NCBI GenBank assembly: GCA_023512835.1
Contig: CM042084.1
Coordinates: 16,688,403-16,752,402 of the forward strand
Reading direction: 5' to 3'
DNA: 64,000 bases
Source of the DNA: Taxillus chinensis
Taxonomy: Eukaryota > Streptophyta > Magnoliopsida > Santalales > Loranthaceae
In this document: one piece after another, positions 61,180-64,000 of the stretch
Layout of the letters: each line of letters starts with the position of its first letter
How positions within the stretch are numbered: position 1 is the first letter of the stretch
Translations under genes and position numbers: made by a program
The notes under the pieces: model-generated
Told to the model about the DNA's origin: nothing
Database searches by the model: none
What the model saw: only the letters and a program-made list of their open reading frames with translations

Positions 61180-61345
61180 GATAGAGAGATCTACAAAATT
61201 AGAGAGAGCTAGAGAGAGAGAGAGAGAGAGAGAGAGATTAATTTGAAAGATAGAGAGAAGAGAGACGAGAGGTGGGGATATATTTGAAAAATAGAGAGAA
61301 GAGAGATGAGAGGTGGGGATAGGAAGGCATTTATAGAGTGTTTTG
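61180..61345 (-). promoter_or_regulatory. Fructokinase core promoter and CT-rich 5'UTR
   Basis: On the - strand, a TATAAA box lies at 61335-61330 (context ctctataaatgcc). Transcription would start about 30 bases on, leaving a 5'UTR of roughly 120 bases. This includes a (CT)n microsatellite at about 61207-61237 and two copies of a CT-rich block of about 45 bp (61241-61319). Confidence 0.6.
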
Positions 61346-62509
61346 AGGGAGGTGTGTAAGAGAGCAAAGAAGGGAAGGCAAATCCATGCAAATATCGTAT
61401 TCTATATTTATTTGCGGTTATAGTTTTATTGCTTTTAATGGGGTTACGTAAATAACGTGGATGTATCGCATTTTCTATGTAAATTGCTATTTAGATTTCA
61501 AAAAGAGGTATATATGGCCGGTTTTCCAAGGCACGTGAGATTTATATATATCATTGCATAATTTGCACATATAGAGGAAGCTTCTAAAATTCTGATTTCT
61601 TAACACATACTTTTATCATCAGCAATCAGCATGTTGGGACTTTGAGGTATGTATTGAGCAGTGCTATATATCCCCTTTCCACTTGTGCCCCCATGCCACC
61701 ATCTCTTGCCTAAAGCGATCATTTTCATCATCCTAAAATTTTAAAAAATAAATATTTTAAAATAAATATATTTAAAATTTAATACTCTCCAAGTCTATAC
61801 AAAAAAACATTATACGAAATATTAAAGTAATATTTTAATTTTAAAATTTCAAAATACATATAATATTGTAATAAACGAGTTGTTGAGATATTCATTCTTA
61901 ATTCTCAATATGGTTGCAAAATATTTTAATGATGGGTAAAAATTTGCAAAACTATATGATTAGACCAAACTTGTATTAATTTTGTGTTGTATTAATCTAT
62001 ATATGGCCTATTATTATGACCAAAACATATGAACATTAATCTACATAACATAGATTGTAAAATTATATGTAGTTGAGTGTTTTAGGCATCAAAAACAAGA
62101 AATGGACAATTTTTACAAAAGACCGCACGTGAACCAATCAATAAAGTTGAGTTGGTCCATTCGTCCCTATAGACCCAAAATGAAGTTCATAATATAATAG
62201 GTTCAACCATACATATAACCATACATATACCAGATTGGCTAACAAAAGAAATCAGTCAGTACCATGCGGTACGACTGCAAGTCCAAATAGAAGGTTACCA
62301 GGTTGAGCTTAAAACAACTCCAAACGTTAATTCTAACAACAAAGCGTTAAAGAAATATACCATTTTGTGAGTATGCCAGGTTGTCATTTTGTGAGCTTGC
62401 CAGGTTGTCCATTTTGTGAGCTAGTGATAAAAGACATTGTGCTAATGCCTGTAACAACCTATACGAATCAGCTACACATACCGTTTGTGATGTGGTTGTA
62501 TTGAATTGA
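61346..62509. other. Intergenic stretch, no gene
   Basis: AT-rich. A short tandem repeat lies at 62361-62424, with three units of about 25 bp beginning 'cattttgtgag' and the first two ending 'gccaggttgt'. Confidence 0.6.
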
Positions 62510-62910
62510 TGTTCATGACGTAATCACGTGTACGTATCGGTGTTGCGCAAGACATCTTCTATCGCTAGGATTATTCTTCTTATATTTACTTTTCTTATCG
62601 TATTAGAAGTCTTTCCTTTTTCTTATTTTCCCTTATTTAATTCGTATTAAGGTATTTTAGTATTTTATTTTAGTTTCCTAATTATATTAAGTTTCTAATT
62701 CCTAAATAATCGTTTGCCTATAAATAGGCTTTGTCTATGACAATTTATGTATTTAGATTATTGACTATTGATAATTATAAATTCTCATATTAGATATTTA
62801 TACTTATTTTTGACTTTTTCAATTAATTAATTGGATTGCTTGGGTTAGAGTTTAAGCATTCGATTATCCTTTTTTAGATTGTTGTTAGATCCTAATCAAG
62901 GTCCTCAACA
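62510..62910 (+). mobile_element. Diverged LTR relic of the 55620 family
   Basis: Shares 'cacgtgtacgtatcg', 'gttgcgcaagacatcttcta', 'gcctataaatagg' and the end 'aatcaaggtcctcaaca' with the solo LTR at 55620-56064, at lower identity. The first bases differ and no target duplication is found, so it is an older or truncated copy. Confidence 0.75.
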
Positions 62911-64000
62911 GTTAGTTTGCCTAATATCTGAGTTGTTAGCTCAACTCAAATAAACTATTTGTACACTTTATATGAATGCCCAATTAATGTATGATAACGA
63001 CAAATCCAACAAGCATTCTAAGCAGCCCGTTTTCTATGAGAAACATGGACGTACAAGTTTGAACATGGAGTCCTGAGAATTCAATATCTACCAAGAAAAG
63101 GATGCAATGAACATGCAGCACCCATAAAGTCACCTGAAAGACCCACCTTGTCTCAACTACGAGCGTGATCCTAGCAAGGTAACAGACACAGCGCGCTTAT
63201 ACCAAAAATAGGCTCGGTCAAAATGCCACGAATCAAAGGAATAAACATTAAGTGTTGTTTATTTCAAAAACCAAAAACAAAAAAAAAACACTGAATAAAG
63301 CTTATCGAATTCTAAATATTGTATCTTTTTTTAGTATGAGTTTTAACTTGTATATGTTGAACTCTAATTTGAAATAATTTTTAAGGAAAAATGTATATTT
63401 TAAATTAAATTTATTAAAAAATAAAAAGTAAATATAATATTAAAATAAAAAATATTTAAATTTAAATTTTAAAAAATTTAAAAATAATCACGAGATTTAC
63501 CTAATTTAAAAATTAAATTCTAATATCAAACCCATGCGAATGATCTCACCATTTTGCGAGAGAGGACCTTTGTAATTGTGGCTGAATGGTGACGTGGGGC
63601 AAGTTTTTTTTTTTTTCCCTGGTTGTGATTTGTTTTGTGTTTTTTGGGGCGAAGAGCTCCGCCGGCCCAATCCATTACTGGTTGACAGCTGTCCAAATTC
63701 GCTGTATATATTTAATGTTTTTTTAAAAGATCATATGATATTGCGTATTAAGGTTAATAAAATAATATAATGGGTCGAGGAAAAATTGTATCGTGGTAAT
63801 TCAATTATAACTTTATTATGGAAAATTTAATATTATTAAATTATTTCTGAATTTTGTAAGATGTTTTTGGATGAATAAAAAAAATATAGTGATAAGTTAC
63901 GGTTTATGCGATCAAATTTACCTGATAACATACCAGGTTTTAAATTATATCAATAATTCTAAACTTTTAATAAGCAATTTTTATGGGTCACTTAATTTTT
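62911..64000. other. Intergenic stretch, no gene
   Basis: AT-rich. The 64-codon frame at 63576-63770 has no recognisable product. Nothing else is identified. Confidence 0.5.

Noticed and set aside
60742..61246. Two + strand frames of 124 and 136 codons
   Set aside because: Antisense shadows of the GC-rich fructokinase exon 1.
62361..62424. Short direct repeats that might suggest a CRISPR-like array
   Set aside because: There are only three contiguous units of about 25 bp with no spacers, in a plant genome. This is a simple tandem repeat.

Overview
The window is nuclear DNA of a flowering plant, most likely a eudicot. It is AT-rich and has intron-containing genes with GT..AG junctions, plant-type receptor-like proteins, a plant fructokinase, and Copia, hAT, Mutator and solo-LTR elements. 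The species cannot be named from the sequence.

Layout. Positions 1-45000 are a decayed cluster of leucine-rich-repeat receptor-like protein (RLP) genes of the EIX2/HcrVf type. One copy is nearly complete (9022-12364, 1113 residues if a single extra C in a C8 run is discounted). One large copy is dead (30944-40903), broken by a deletion of its signal-peptide region, a stop codon, frameshifts and a 6.6-kb Copia retrotransposon with perfect CTCCA target duplications. There are also an N-terminal fragment (7199-7390), a mid-N fragment (3665-3985), a C-terminal fragment (20785-21516), and several promoter/5'UTR copies that no longer lead into a gene. Between them lie duplicated flanking segments (1-3480 against 22381-29880), pieces of unrelated genes (AP-4 epsilon exons, a DUF1191 fragment joined to an RLP fragment, a FAR1/MULE-domain fragment, a polyA-tailed retrocopy), a 4.2-kb solo LTR with an internal tandem duplication of its promoter region, and hAT-type elements.

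Positions 46026-56484 hold a seven-exon gene on the + strand, reconstructed here as 305 residues. It resembles the DUF4504/UPF0739 (C1orf74-like) family. Its last intron contains a 1359-bp Mutator-like element with 9-bp target duplications. A roughly 2.1-kb tandem duplication starts inside that element and copies the terminal exon, and a 445-bp solo LTR was later inserted into the second duplication unit.

Positions 57356-61179 hold a four-exon fructokinase gene on the - strand (330 residues, intact), with a TATA box and a CT-rich 5'UTR. The rest (61400-64000) is AT-rich intergenic DNA with one LTR relic.

How the genes relate. The fructokinase (cytosolic sugar phosphorylation) and the DUF4504-like gene look like ordinary housekeeping genes with no visible functional link to the RLP cluster. 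The RLPs would be plasma-membrane immune receptors. Their TM segment keeps the GxxxG motif known in RLPs that work with SOBIR1-type kinases, but at most one copy could still be functional. All coordinates and splice sites were read by eye. No alignment or database search was run.
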